From the NCBI GenBank assembly GCA_025617745.1, contig CM046856.1:33660208-33724207 (forward strand): a stretch of DNA of 64,000 nucleotides. Reading direction: 5' to 3'. Every line of letters starts with the position of its first letter. Within the stretch, counting starts at the first letter, position 1. Positions 1 through 10,122 of the stretch are shown here, one piece after another. The position numbers and the translations under genes are program-made. The notes below the pieces were generated by a model. The model ran no database searches. It had not been told where the DNA came from and worked only from the letters and a program-made list of their open reading frames with translations. This stretch comes from Heliocidaris erythrogramma. Taxonomy: Eukaryota; Echinodermata; Echinoidea; Camarodonta; Echinometridae.

Positions 1-473
1 GGAGAATTTTATTTTTAATGCATTTGGAGAGAGTTACTTTGGTAAAAATTAATGCCTGAAACACAAATAAAGAAGAACCATTTATAAACCTGTGTGTGAT
101 TGTAATGCAGACAAGAGCAATATAATGGAACTTCTTTATAGAGAATACCATTTTGATACCCTCTCATCATAACAAGGTAATTTTCCATTCCCTGTTGTTT
201 GTATTCTTTCGTTTTTGAGCCCTCATATATCAAAATTATATTTTAGGAAATTAGATGCCTAATCCTCTTGGTCTCGAGAAGTTTCTTTGAGCAGGGCTTC
301 CCTGAAATTATTTGTAATACCAAGAATCAAAAGTTAAATGTGACATGTTAAATGTGAAAACTTAAGCCGCTTTGAAGATTACAGAGAGATCACCAAGCTA
401 TGGACTTATCTTCTATAGGTTTGATATAATTCAGACAGTGGTATTATATATTCATATTTGGGTTTTTCTATAG
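1..473. other. Non-coding, probable intron upstream of the WASHC2-like exon
   Basis: No coding frame or repeat was recognised. The stretch ends in a T-rich tract and TATAG just before position 474, which serves as the acceptor of the next exon. It is read as intron on that basis only. Confidence 0.4.
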
Positions 474-616
474 ATCAGTTAAAAGTCAGAGCTCAAGCCT
501 TTTTGGAGAAGAAGACTCCGATGATGAACTCTTTAAGACTGAGAAAGTTGATGCTGATGAGGCAGACAGTGATCTCTTCTCCCCTAGTCCTCACCATGTC
601 CCATCAAGCACCAAGG
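474..616 (+). CDS. WASHC2-like: Internal exon of a FAM21/WASHC2-like WASH-complex subunit
   Basis: A 143-nt open segment is bordered by an acceptor (TTTTTCTATAG) and a donor (G/GTATGTG). In the frame whose codons begin at 475 it reads SVKSQ, then SSLFGEEDSDDELFKTEK, then an acidic stretch and SDLFSPSPHH. The pattern L-F, acidic run, L-F is the LFa motif repeated in the long disordered tail of FAM21/WASHC2. In that family these motifs bind VPS35 of retromer and bring the actin-nucleating WASH complex to endosomes. Human FAM21 has very similar repeats. The exon begins with the third base of a codon and ends with the first base of the next. Neighbouring exons were not found. Another disordered protein rich in LF-acidic motifs is the main alternative. 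The family call rests on motif resemblance, not on an alignment. Confidence 0.55.
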
Positions 617-693
617 GTATGTGAAACTGGTCACCAGTCAAAGCTTCATAATCATTCGTGAAAATGGTGTGATTAGTGTGTTGTGTGTCTAAT

Positions 694-867
694 GGGGTGT
701 TGCAAGAAAGTTGCGATTGATTGCAAGTTGCAACTGATCGGTACTGACCAATCAAAATCATTGTTGCAAGCGCATCTTCTTGAATGGGCAGACCCTGAAC
801 CATTCAGAATGGATGTTCTAATTTGGTTTACAATTTGCAATTGATTGCAACTTTCTTGCAACACCCC
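694..867. mobile_element. Palindromic MITE (GGGGTGTTGCAAGAAA ends)
   Basis: The left end GGGGTGTTGCAAGAAAGTTG is answered by the inverted right end CAACTTTCTTGCAACACCCC. The inverted arms are about 40 bp and the element about 174 bp, with no coding capacity. It lies just after the donor of the WASHC2-like exon, so it sits in that intron. The transposase family was not determined. Confidence 0.8.
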
Positions 868-2203
868 ATAAGTGTATTTTTGTTTGCGGGACAATTTTCC
901 ATGATTTTGTAATTATATTAATCGGAGGGATCCAATAAACAATAAAACAATAGCCTTTTTCAGTATTAGGTTTGCCTTTGAATTAAAGTTTGTGCACATC
1001 AAGTTTGTATTCTGTGAAACTGTGCTCTATTCATTTTTATATACTACTGGAAACATCTGCTCACGTTACGTAGATCCATAAAATGGGCCCTTTGTAGAGA
1101 AATTTGATATTGATTTATTTGCTTAGCTGTTGAACAAAGTAGGTTTTCTATGGATATTGCAGTCATTATACATGGGCTTATACTTAGAATGGGTGACTGT
1201 ACTTTTTCTCATGATGTGCTGTAAATGATTTTTATTCGAGAACAATTATCACCATTTGCAGAAATCCTCTCACAGATTTTGGAGTGTAGTAAATTTTTGG
1301 TTTGATGATTGGAAAGTTAATCATAAAGGGCATGTAAACTATACTATTCTCCACTGTATATGTTGCTCAATATGGGAGCACATTTAGAGGAAGAAGAAAA
1401 AGAAGAAGAAGTAAATGAAGAAGAAGAATATAAAAAAATGAAGAAAAAGAAGACAAAGTGCCTCAGTTCTCTCCGACCATGCAACTATAAGCTCATGATA
1501 CATGGGCAGTGAGAAATTAGCCTAGGCCAAAAGATGATGCAGTTGATGATAATGATGTTGTTATTATGAGGATGATAATGATTATAGTGATGATGACTCT
1601 GATGATAACGGTCATGATCACAACTATGATGATGATGATGATGCTGATGATGACATTGCTACACTGAATGATGCTTGTGATAAAAGAGATTTTTTTCTTG
1701 CTATAAAAATTATGCACAACCTCAATATGCATGTGTGATGGATCATGGTGTGATACAAATTGATTCATACAATCCAAATTTACCATATTCAATTTTGAAA
1801 AATATGATGGCAAACTGACTTTGCACCGAAGCTAAGTCTTACAGCTACTAGCACAAGCACATCCAAGCACTCTGAACATTTCTAGAAAAACCCTTTGGAA
1901 ACAAGGTGAGTAAACATTTTTTATTCCTTGTTTATTTGTAAACAGTCTGTATTAATTTGTAAACAGTTTCTATTAATTGGTAAACAGTTTGTATTAATGT
2001 TAGAGTATAGTGCTCATGTGACTATTGTTATATTTGGCAGGAGTCCCACTGCTTCACTATCAGTCACATCTGTAAGATTACACATCCTGTAGAGTGCTTA
2101 TCTAGCTTAGTCCATGGGTCAAGTAGTTGGCCTACATTGTTTTGCTTCGTTACTAGTCTAGTGAAGTTGTTCATTGTAAAAAGTATCAGATACATGTTTA
2201 TCA
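868..2203. other. Non-coding stretch with GAA- and GAT-rich tracts
   Basis: No gene was recognised. About 1388-1455 is a GAA/AAG-rich purine tract. About 1525-1650 is a degenerate GAT-rich tract whose complement gives an isoleucine-rich frame that is not a credible protein. Three near repeats of TTGTAAACAGT(T/C)T lie at about 1937-1993. Confidence 0.5.
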
Positions 2204-2775
2204 GGGCCAGTATTCAGTTTAATACTTGCATTAAGTCAGCATTTAACTGAGCATTTAGCATAGTTAAGTAAAATGGCTTAGGCCTAAGTCTTATTTTAGA
2301 TCACAGCTAAGTATTGTACTTTAATAGCAAGGCAATTTTAGGCCAAAATACTATTTGCAGTTGTGACATCACGAACCCAATTTGCAAAATTATGTGCATG
2401 ACACATTAAAACATTCACTCTTAGTTTTGCTTGTGCAAATTATATAGTGCTCTGCATGACAATTGTCAGCCAATCACATGCTTGCTAATTGGCTTAAAGG
2501 GCTGGTCACATTTGTCCGATAACAAGATTTTCAGTTAAAGGTATACCCTAAAGTGTTTATACGTGAGAGTATGCTTGTGTATAGGTCGGGTGTAGGGTGG
2601 GCCTTTAATGAAGAATGTTGTTATCGTTATCGTTATCGGACAAATGTGACCAGTCCTTTACTATGATAGCCAGCTTTCTTAGACTTAGCTAGATAAAATA
2701 ATATATCATCTAAGCCCAAAACTGAGTAAAGTACTTTTGTATCTGACTTAGGTGTTAAGGTGAATATACTGGCCT
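2204..2775. mobile_element. Palindromic MITE (GGGCCAGTATTC ends) interrupted by another MITE
   Basis: The left end GGGCCAGTATTCAGTTTAA and the right end, which on the other strand reads GGCCAGTATATTCACCTTAA, are imperfect inverted repeats. They continue inward through matching TTAAGTCAG and AGCTAAGT blocks. A second palindrome at 2495-2660 breaks the right side of the structure. No coding capacity was seen. The divergence of the arms suggests this is the older of the two elements. Confidence 0.65.
2495..2660. mobile_element. Palindromic MITE nested inside the 2204-2775 element
   Basis: The ends AGGGCTGGTCACATTTGTCC and GGACAAATGTGACCAGTCCT are inverted repeats of about 27 bp. The left flank is TTAA and the right flank TTAC, which fits a TTAA target with one later change. 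A short GTTATC run lies inside the right arm. Confidence 0.8.
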
Positions 2776-4438
2776 AGATGTTTAACCTGACTAGATTTTC
2801 AAGCCTGTAGTGTAGTCTGTCTACTTTATACCATTATGGAAATTGTATAGACCTAAAAGGATACTTATCTTTATGTCCTGATAATCTTTGCTCTATATAG
2901 ATTAGACAAGCCTTTAGTTGGTGCCCTAGAAAACTGTGTGTCATCTCATAATTTCTTTATTTATTGAGTTATCGCCCCGTTTTCAAATCCTTTCTCTTCA
3001 TATCACCAGTCAAAGGTGCTTTGAATGCACATTCCGGAACTGTAATTTGTTGACGCTTCCTGTTCCTTTTGTGTACGTACCAGCCCGCACTGCATAATTG
3101 TAATTGCATGAATAAATAATGGTGCCAGTGAAAAGAGGTATTTCCTGTGACAGCTCTCAAATTGGTTTGGAGTCCTGTGATATTGGCCTTGTAACTGTCC
3201 AGTTGACAGATGATTATAGTACCTCCTTAATAATTCATAAACTCTAATCGAAATTATGGATTCCAAACAAAACATTCCAGTTTTCTCATTCACTGTACAC
3301 ATTGATTGGTGGTGGGCCTTGCAATGCTTATACATGTACATTTACATGTATTTACATTTTTACAATTATAATGATAGTAATAATAATAATAGTAATACCG
3401 GTAATAATAATGTTTATAAGTGTGAATAAAACGAGGGGACACTAGCATCATTTCTCGAAAAATACAATTCAAATTTACGAGGCCACAGATTAGGGGGAGG
3501 GTGTCGGAGGGTGTCCTATCATCTTTTTTTCTCATCCCTTTCCCCTTCTTCCTTTATTTTTCTCTCTTTCTTTTTCATCTTTTTTTAATCTTCATTTGAT
3601 GGGGGGGGGGGGGGGAGGCACCTGGCCCCTGGCCCCTGTTCCCACTGTAGCTACACCATTTAACAACAATATTCTGTTCGTTTGCAGTGCGGGTTTTAAT
3701 ATAACGTCCCTAAGAGCTTTGGAAATCATCACCTCAGCTTTAGCTAAGGCAGCCGTTATTTGTAGATTGATGTCTTGCCAAAGGATTGGGTGATGGGGCA
3801 AGGGGTCGAACATTGTACCCTGTATTCCAAAGTCCGATGGCTTATCAGAAATCTTAATTCAAAACAATTCAATGGTTATATTCACATTCTGAACAAAAGA
3901 GGACAAGAAATGTCAAAATGCCAAAAATATCTGAAAAGGAACTTGATTTTAGTAAAGAAGTTGCATGTTAAAATTAATTGAGGTCTATTATTGGAGTGCT
4001 CCTCTAACATGAAATCAAATTACCTTCTTCTAATGGCAGAAAAAATCATTAATTTCCGGCGTGTCCATGGAAGCGAGTTTTAACATTACAATAGTGGCTA
4101 ATCTTGAAATTTGCTTAGACTTTTCATTTATATTTTAGTAAAATATTATAACATTTGTTATGGTTAAGCTTTAGAGGAACTATTGATTGAAGGTCATTTT
4201 AATAGATTGCTTTTCCATCCTTTCAGTGACATGGTATAGCTTTTTGGCATCAGTTCAAGTAATGTAATTTATCTGTACATTCCCAGGGCACCTCTTTTGA
4301 TGAATGAAAAATTTGCAGTTGTAAAGTAAAAAAAAAATCCAAGATTAATTATAGCAAATATAGAAATTAAAGTCAAGAAAACATTTAGGTAAGGAGAACA
4401 TTAAGCATGCTGTATATCTCAGTAGACCCATTTCATGA
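2776..4438. other. Non-coding stretch with ATA-rich tract and G run
   Basis: No gene was recognised. About 3369-3410 is an AATAATAAT-type tract. From 3601 there is a run of about 15 G. Short open frames at 3592-3981 on both strands lack splice context or recognisable motifs. Confidence 0.5.
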
Positions 4439-4780
4439 TGCATCTAACTTGTCATGATGCTTTCCACTGTAAACTAGTACATCAACTAGTACACCTAATT
4501 ATATTAATGATGTTCATTAGGACAGCCTTTTCCCCATTCTAAAAAGCTGATGGAAATTGAAGTAATAATTGTCAATTTGTAATCATGTTACCATGCTACC
4601 CCCATGCATGTAGCTTGTCACGACACTATACTTTCTACTGTAAACTAGTACATCCAGGAGTGCTGTAATAACATGATTACCTGGTTATATTAATGATGTT
4701 CTTTAGGCCAACCTTTTTTCCCGTGCTGAAAAGCTGATGGAAATTGAAGCCCTAATTGCCAATGCTTAATCATGCTACCT
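4439..4780. repeat. Two-copy tandem duplication, period about 166 bp
   Basis: Unit 1 (4439-4604) and unit 2 (4605-4780) share in order TGCAT(C/G)TA(A/G)CTTGTCA, CTGTAAACTAGTACATC, TATATTAATGATGTTC, AAAGCTGATGGAAATTGAAG and AATCATG(T/C)TACC. Substitutions and small indels show that the duplication is old. It is not coding. Confidence 0.75.
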
Positions 4781-4825
4781 GCAGTTGTAAAATCATCGCA
4801 TGAATGGCTTTATGTTTGTATTAGA

Positions 4826-4887
4826 GAGAGAGAGAGAGAGAGAGATAGAGAGATAGATAGATAGAGAGATAGAGAGAGAGAGAGAGA
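4826..4887. repeat. (GA)n / (GATA)n microsatellite
   Basis: An almost uninterrupted GAGAGA tract carries a few GATA units in the middle. Confidence 0.95.
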
Positions 4888-4950
4888 ATACAGCCATCCT
4901 CTTTGGCAATTCTATTTTTCACTAACTCCGCAGTCCTAAATCAATTAGTG

Positions 4951-5328
4951 AATTGATGCGTTATTCCGCCAAGGGCAGACACTATATAATATTTCAAACC
5001 AATATTTTTTACTTTAGAAAATGGCAATACAAAGCAGTAATAGGGGAGTATATGATCATAATTATCTTTACATTTTCTGCTCTTCCTGTAACCCAGCCTA
5101 AATATATGATTATTAAATTGAGGCATTATTCCATTCAGGCCAAACCCATTGTCCCGCCATGGGGAGACACTGTATAATATTTCAGACGAATATTTCTTAC
5201 TTTAGAAGATGGCAGTACAAAAGAGTAATATTGGCAAGTACATGATAATAATTATCTTTACAGTTTCTGCTCTTCCATTACTCCAGCCTTCAAATGATTA
5301 TTGAATTGAGGCATTAATCCATTCAGAG
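4951..5328. repeat. Second tandem duplication, period about 165-180 bp, with a partial third copy
   Basis: Unit A (4951-5114), unit B (5115-5297) and a stub of unit C (5298-5328) each start with TTGA(T/G)GC(G/A)TTA. A and B share GACACT(A/G)TATAATATTTCA, AATATTT(T/C)TTACTTTAGAA, ATAATTATCTTTACA and TTTCTGCTCTTCC. The unit differs from the one at 4439-4780. The short open frames here are by-products of the repeat. Confidence 0.75.
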
Positions 5329-6654
5329 TAGACCATATTTTTGATATTTAAAACATTGGTACCACAAAACCCAAAGAGATAGATCTAAAAGGTATAATTT
5401 ATCATTTTCAAGTAAAAATGAAAGTGTCTGAGTTTTGTTTAAGATCTATGCTAAAGTATGTGCAATAGTGGAAGTATTCAGAATTGACGTGTTTAAGAGA
5501 CATTTGCCTTGGAATCTTCCATTTTTCAAAGTGATTTTCGTCAACTTCCATCTTCTAGAAAAACACAATTATTACTGTTTGTTTTTTCTTGGTTATCTTT
5601 TCATTCATAAAGCTTTGGATTGGTTTAGCCTCATAGCCTTAAAAAGGTCACTCGCACTTTCAATTCTAATCAAGTACTTGTAATATCAAATGCAATTTAA
5701 AACCTATTCATTGTTACTTTCAATTAGTGCTCTATTGTATTTTACCAGATAAAAGAAATAATGAGAATTCCATATTTGTATAGTGTTTTAAGTCAATATC
5801 ATATTATTTGTGTTTAATCAGAGAGAATAAACATACAGTTGTTGTTCGGAATAAGAAAAGGGCAGTTAGATTGCCTATTACATGCATATATTCATCGCAG
5901 AACAATGTTTACTCTCTCCTGTACCTGCACTTGTTAATTGTAGATGGTTATTCAAAGTGAATAATGACTTTCTACCCCAGAGACACGATCGTAATATGAC
6001 ACGATTCTTCATTTGTGATAAAACTAAAAATAATTGGCAATATTACTGACTACACATTTTATGATGAGATGATTACTTTGGAGCCCAGAATTCGACATTA
6101 TTTGTTATATCATTGTCCTTGACTGAGTCTATTGCCCTAACATTTGCAGTTTATTGGATCGAGAATTATCAAATTGATAGTACGCTAGAGTGTGTGCCGC
6201 GAATATGCATCAAAATTAACTACCCAATTCCAAATAACTTTTAAATAGAAAATAATTGTCCTCTGACATTGTGGATTTGATGCTGCTAGTGATCTGTGAC
6301 TACTTTTTAATGGGAATTTCTGTCTGCTTTGCAAATAAAAAAGTAGCTTTTTTGCAATAGGTATGGAATGCATTATAAAATGTGATCATTTCTCTGCATG
6401 ATTAGTATGCATTTTCTGGCATGCTGGTATATTTCACATATATGTAGATATGAATAGCTCAGACATACATTTTTCCACGTCTGTTATATGTAGGGCCTAT
6501 AGATGTATACAACAATATCATATCAGTATGCCATATTGTATTGTTTGTCTTTTAATGAATCCCACAAAATGGCAGTGTGCCAAATGCTTCGGAGTATTCA
6601 GCCTAGAGATATGCCCCTCTCTATTTTCCCATTGTTTTTTTAATGTTTGTTTTA
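5329..6654. other. Non-coding stretch without recognised features
   Basis: AT-rich sequence. No long open frame, splice-bounded coding segment or inverted repeat was noticed. Confidence 0.4.
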
Positions 6655-7010
6655 ATATCATCATCAGTATTGTCACCCTGGACACCACAATTACTATCAC
6701 CCTAAAAACTATCACCACCGTTACAACATTGAGGCCACAACGTACGGTGGCAATCACAGCTGCTACCATTATATCGTTACCAGCTACACCTTCTATCACA
6801 ACAAAACCTTCAATATCACCACCATTAAAACCACCACCACCACCACCACCAACATATTATTATTTACACTTCTAAAAGCACCACTAACAATTACCGTCAC
6901 CATCACCATCACCACCCATGACATCATCATCATCATCATCATCATCATCACAGCCACTAGCTGTTCATCCTGAACACCAACACCACCACCTCAGCTGTAT
7001 AGACACCCCA
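6655..7010. repeat. Degenerate ACC/ATC triplet-rich tract
   Basis: The tract mixes ACC, ATC and CCA units, with a pure CCA block near 6831-6851 and a CAT block near 6923-6951. Its threonine- and proline-rich frames come from the repeat. Confidence 0.85.
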
Positions 7011-7087
7011 ATACCACCCAACCTGTATCAACAACACTACAATTAATTTGCCATCTTCACTATCTCCAATGAAACAACAACTATTTA

Positions 7088-7384
7088 GTTAGTAAACGAA
7101 GAAGCTTGACTGGGGAGGAATTTTTTTTTTTAAATTTGTAAACAAATCTTTCGGCATATTACTCCCAGTGTTAAAGATCGTATGCTCGATCTGTAATGAA
7201 AAACACAAGTCAGAAAAAATTGGAACCAGCGGGATTCGAACCTGTCATCTACTGCTTGCCGGGCAGCGACTTAACCACCAGGCTATTCTGGTTCACGGCC
7301 AAGTCACGACGAACTAGAATCAAATACCCAAGATCCTCTTCTTTCTGACTCATTAATATTCAAACGGTCCGCCGTGGAACAATG
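7088..7384 (-). repeat. SINE-like unit 1 of the array
   Basis: The unit is 297 bp. Its tRNA-like segment is at 7221-7296 (-). Read on the minus strand, that segment has 7-bp acceptor-like ends GAACCAG and CTGGTTC, an A-box-like TAGCCTGGTGG and the B box GGTTCGAATCC. A CTGC/GCAG stem encloses CCGGCAA, so position 33 is C, not U. The T-stem pairs poorly, so a working tRNA is unlikely. Confidence 0.8.
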
Positions 7385-7680
7385 GTTAGTAGACGAAGAA
7401 GCTTGACTGGGGAGGAATTTTTTTTTAATTTGTAAACAAATCTTTCGGCATATTACTCCCAGTGTTAAAGATCGTATGCTCGATCTGTAATGAAAAACAC
7501 AAGTCAGAAAAAAAATTGGAACCAGCGGGATTCGAACCTGTCATCTACTGCTTGCCGGGCAGCGACTTAACCACCAGGCTATTCTGGTTCACGGCCAAGT
7601 CACGACGAACTAGAATCAAATACCCAAGATCCTCTTCTTTCTGACTCATTAATATTCAAACGGTCCGCCGTGGAACAATG
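7385..7680 (-). repeat. SINE-like unit 2 of the array
   Basis: The unit is 296 bp and almost identical to unit 1. It has AGTAGACG where the other units have AGTAAACG, and slightly different A and T run lengths. Its tRNA-like segment is at 7517-7592 (-). Confidence 0.8.
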
Positions 7681-7973
7681 GTTAGTAAACGAAGAAGCTT
7701 GACTGGGGAGGAATTTTTTTTAATTTGTAAACAAATCTTTCGGCATATTACTCCCAGTGTTAAAGATCGTATGCTCGATCTGTAATGAAAAACACAAGTC
7801 AGAAAAAATTGGAACCAGCGGGATTCGAACCTGTCATCTACTGCTTGCCGGGCAGCGACTTAACCACCAGGCTATTCTGGTTCACGGCCAAGTCACGACG
7901 AACTAGAATCAAATACCCAAGATCCTCTTCTTTCTGACTCATTAATATTCAAACGGTCCGCCGTGGAACAATG
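7681..7973 (-). repeat. SINE-like unit 3 of the array
   Basis: The unit is 293 bp and nearly identical to its neighbours. Its tRNA-like segment is at 7810-7885 (-). Confidence 0.8.
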
Positions 7974-8257
7974 GTTAGTAAACGAAGAAGCTTGACTGGG
8001 GAGGATTTTTTTTTAATTTGTAAACAAATCTTTCGGCATATTACTCCCAGTGTTAAAGATCGTATGCTCGATCTGTAATGAAAAACACAAGTCAGAAAAA
8101 ATTGGAACCAGCGGGATTCGAACCTGTCATCTACTGCTTGCCGGGCAGCGACTTAACCACCAGGCTATTCTGGTTCACGGCCAAGTCACGACGAACTAGA
8201 ATCAAATACCCAAGATCCTCTTCTTTCTGACTCATTAATATTCAAACGGTCCGCCGT
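7974..8257 (-). repeat. SINE-like unit 4, joined to the inverted unit
   Basis: Its tRNA-like segment is at 8103-8178 (-). The unit stops at CCGCCGTG and runs straight into the sense copy. The bases CCGTG are common to both partners, which suggests a microhomology junction. Confidence 0.8.
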
Positions 8258-8431
8258 GAACCAGAATAGCCTGGTGGTTAAGTCGCTGCCCGGCAAGCAG
8301 TAGATGACAGGTTCGAATCCCGCTGGTTCCAATTTTTTCTGACTTGTGTTTTTCATTACAGATCGAGCATACGATCTTTAACACTGGGAGTAATATGCCG
8401 AAAGATTTGTTTACAAATTAAAAAAAAAAAA
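8254..8431 (+). mobile_element. Sense SINE-like unit with poly-A tail
   Basis: It begins with the tRNA-like segment at 8256-8331 (+) and continues through the tail seen inverted in the array. It ends in a run of A immediately before the right target-site duplication. The B box GGTTCGAATCC is intact, so a pol III type 2 promoter of the SINE kind is plausible. Compared with the full repeat unit it lacks the segment upstream of the tRNA-like part. Confidence 0.75.
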
Positions 8432-8445
8432 CAACTATTTAGTTA

Positions 8446-8525
8446 TATTAATCTTTTATTATTTCATGTAATTACTCATATACTGGGATCCTTGATAATT
8501 CTTTATTTTCCATGTTGTTTTACAG
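8446..8525. other. Non-coding sequence up to a possible acceptor
   Basis: AT-rich sequence ending in a T-rich tract and TTTTACAG, a good-looking acceptor for the next entry. Confidence 0.35.
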
Positions 8526-8576
8526 ATGGCTCTGTACGTGCCACCAGCTTGATCCAATAGGCAGGGAGACCAAATG
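8526..8576 (+). CDS. Possible 51-nt exon, identity unknown
   Basis: The segment is flanked by TTTTACAG and GTAAGTTC, both close to splice consensus. One frame is open throughout and reads WLCTCHQLDPIGRETK. If it were joined directly to the WASHC2-like exon at 474-616, the frame would read DGSVRATSLIQ and then stop. Either the two are not consecutive exons or this one ends an alternative transcript. It could also be a non-coding exon. The splice signals are the main support. Confidence 0.25.
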
Positions 8577-9834
8577 GTAAGTTCAAGCATTTGAGACATT
8601 ATCTTAAAAGGAAGAACCACAAATTCTGGATTGCATAACTTTCATGATAATTTGATAACGAAATATATATGAAAATGAGCACCGGATTACACTAATATCT
8701 GTTTATTTTGTGATGGGTTTTATATGAATAATCACACTCACAGACATGCAAGTATGTCTCCACTTACTTATACAATCCGGGTTGACCAGTGGTATGTGAT
8801 GGTCTGTAAACTTTTGTATGGCAGTAGACGAGGCATTTCTTATGCTCTCGGGTGTAGTAAGTGATAGGATTTAGTCCTTAATTTAGTCCATGATAGGACT
8901 ACATGCAGTCCTTGAAATGTACTGAAAGCCATTGTATAAACTCCTGTTGGAACTGCATAAAGGCATTTAAGCACTGTACATAAATTATTTTTGATTGTCA
9001 GTTCTTAGTAGTTTTCACCCTGTCTCCGGACTTAGTAACAGACAAAACAGGGGGCACCATTTTCTTTCTCCTGTCTGACTGATTTGTTAAGAATACGATT
9101 CTACTTGGTTGGTCACGTGATGTGTGCAGTCAGCCGTGACTGATCCTACGTTTCCTTCCAATGAAGCTCCAATCGAGGAGACTATTCACGAAGGATGTGC
9201 CTGGGTAATCAGCCATGCTCGGAACAGGGTAGCACATTTAATTGTCTTCTCAGATATTCATGGATATTCATGCCAAATTTGGCTCGGGACAAAGACTTTC
9301 CCCTGCGCTCTTTCCAGCCAGTTTTTTAAAATAAATTTTTCAGTTTTTGGCCTTGACATTATCTACTCTTTCAAGAGTTGGTTTAGCTGTGGAGAATGTG
9401 AATAAAACCGGCCAGTGAATGTGTGTGAGTGGTATGCAAACAAGGAGCCGTTTCATTTTAGATTAATTCGATTAGTTAGATTAAATTGGTTAAAAATGAT
9501 CATGTTGACATTCTGGTATGGATAGTCTCTCTCGATTCAGATATAAGTGCATACCTAGTATAGGATTCCTCGAAATGCTCTTTGTGCTGTATGAGACTGC
9601 TGGCGCTAAAAGCCAGGGTATTAATTTCTACTTTGGAAGTCTATATATAGAGGCAATAACGATATGCACTAAAATACTATTATATATTACCCTCATATAC
9701 TACTACTGTTATTATCATTATCCTCTCCATGAACACCATCATTATGACTCCCATCTTCACCATTATTATCACTTAAGTTAAAATACTGCCACCATCTCCA
9801 GATTCTATCACTATCAAAAATTTTACGTTTAGTA
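8577..9834. other. Non-coding stretch with a weak possible exon
   Basis: At about 9130-9205, after GTGTGCAG, a frame reads SAVTDPTFPSNEAPIEET, but the possible donor GGTAATC is weak. No domain was recognised, so no exon is annotated. Confidence 0.3.
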
Positions 9835-10116
9835 TACCATCATTTACAAAAGTTTAAGACCACTATTCCAAAACGCAATAAGTCAAAGAAAGAGAAAAAA
9901 AACAAAAACACTTATTTTTCAGACATACAATTATTTTCATGGCATAACCTATATGTATCATAATTATGAACTATAGGCTTGTACCATTACTCTTGTGCTA
10001 CTGATCACTGTAGTAAACATGTTATGTAATCATTCAATGAGACAAAAGAAAGTATTCCAAATTATTGAAATACCCACAAATCCCGAGGTGGTTTTAAACT
10101 TTTGCAAATGCTGGTA
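9835..10116. mobile_element. Tc1/mariner-type MITE with TA target
   Basis: The left end CCATCATTTACAAAAGTTTA and the right end, which on the other strand reads CCAGCATTTGCAAAAGTTTA, extend to about 28 bp of inverted repeat including GACCAC/AACCAC. TA dinucleotides flank both sides. The element is about 280 bp with no transposase. The TA flanks and terminal-repeat length fit a non-autonomous Tc1/mariner element. Confidence 0.75.
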
Positions 10117-10122
10117 TAAACA

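Larger units (their letters stand above)
7077..8445. mobile_element. Compound SINE-like insertion: four antisense units plus one sense unit, with 15-bp TSDs
   Basis: The 15-bp sequence ACAACTATTTAGTTA occurs at 7077-7091 and 8431-8445, outside the whole block. Between the two copies lie four head-to-tail units of 284-297 bp on the minus strand and then one partial unit in plus orientation. The plus unit ends in about 13 A next to the right duplication. Each unit carries a tRNA-like segment with a B box. The layout is TSD, inverted 5' part, sense 3' part, poly-A, TSD, which is what twin-primed target-primed reverse transcription leaves. The units differ mainly in T-run length, so the array is young or homogenised. 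Confidence 0.8.

Noticed and set aside
6450-6875. 141-codon open frame with a Thr/Pro-rich end
   Set aside because: The second half is a triplet repeat and the first half shows no recognisable family.
7221-8331. Five possible functional tRNA genes
   Set aside because: The T-stem is poorly paired and U33 is replaced. The segments are parts of a repeated SINE-like unit with poly-A.
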